Source: Alphaproteobacteria bacterium
GTDB lineage: Bacteria; Pseudomonadota; Alphaproteobacteria; Puniceispirillales; Puniceispirillaceae
Length of the DNA stretch: 5,971 nt
Assembly (NCBI GenBank): GCA_011526395.1
Contig: WTHW01000242.1
Span: 7,858 to 13,828 of the forward strand
Reading direction: 5' to 3'
Of this stretch, positions 5,950-5,971 are shown piece after piece (position 1 is the stretch's first letter; each line of letters opens with the position of its first letter). Made by a program: the position numbers and the translations under genes. The notes below the pieces were generated by a model. The model ran no database searches, was not told the origin of the DNA, and worked only from the letters and a program-made list of their open reading frames with translations.

Positions 5950-5971
5950 ATCAAAGCCTATTAATAAATAT
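5950..5971. other. Short AT-rich stretch upstream of hemE at the window edge
   Basis: Only 22 bp upstream of hemE are visible. They are AT-rich, and apart from a modest ribosome site no promoter or DnaA box can be recognised in so short a piece. In Caulobacter and Rickettsia the region upstream of hemE carries the replication origin. Confidence 0.3.

Noticed and set aside
1..5971. CRISPR arrays, insertion sequences, tRNA/rRNA genes, toxin-antitoxin pairs, phage genes
   Set aside because: No direct-repeat arrays, transposase motifs, cloverleaf structures or unexplained large gaps were seen; every gap is under 170 bp and the remaining open frames are shadows of the six genes.

Overview
The window is a conserved, origin-proximal housekeeping block from an alphaproteobacterium. 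The evidence is the gene order read on the minus strand, hemE - hemJ - rho - mnmE - mnmG. In Caulobacter, Rickettsia and relatives this order leads from the replication origin side (hemE) towards rsmG-parA-parB. HemJ as the protoporphyrinogen oxidase and the alphaproteobacterial look of the Rho N-terminus agree with this. By eye the DNA is moderately AT-rich. I cannot name a genus; a free-living marine lineage is possible but unproven.

Layout from left to right: the 5' part of mnmG (minus, cut by the left edge); an 80-bp gap holding a perfect 16-bp ParB-binding site (parS); mnmE (minus, complete); a 105-bp divergent promoter region; ogt, a DNA-repair alkyltransferase and the only plus-strand gene; rho (minus, complete), whose stop lies 3 bp from the ogt stop; a 162-bp promoter/leader region; hemJ (minus, TTG start); and hemE (minus, complete, starting 22 bp from the right edge). 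All genes look intact. There are no RNA genes, mobile elements, CRISPR arrays or prophage traces.

The genes serve four jobs. MnmE and MnmG together modify U34 of certain tRNAs. HemE and HemJ are two late steps of haem synthesis and look translationally coupled. Rho is the transcription terminator. Ogt repairs O6-alkylguanine and sits in the block in opposite orientation.

The most interesting signals are DNA sites rather than genes. Two perfect copies of parS flank mnmE, one in the mnmE-mnmG gap and one inside the ogt reading frame, where it encodes Val-Ser-Arg-Glu-Thr. The 3' end of ogt also carries, on the opposite strand, a textbook intrinsic terminator for rho. The ogt gene therefore holds at least two DNA/RNA-level signals besides its protein. 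I see no evidence for a wholly new biological system.
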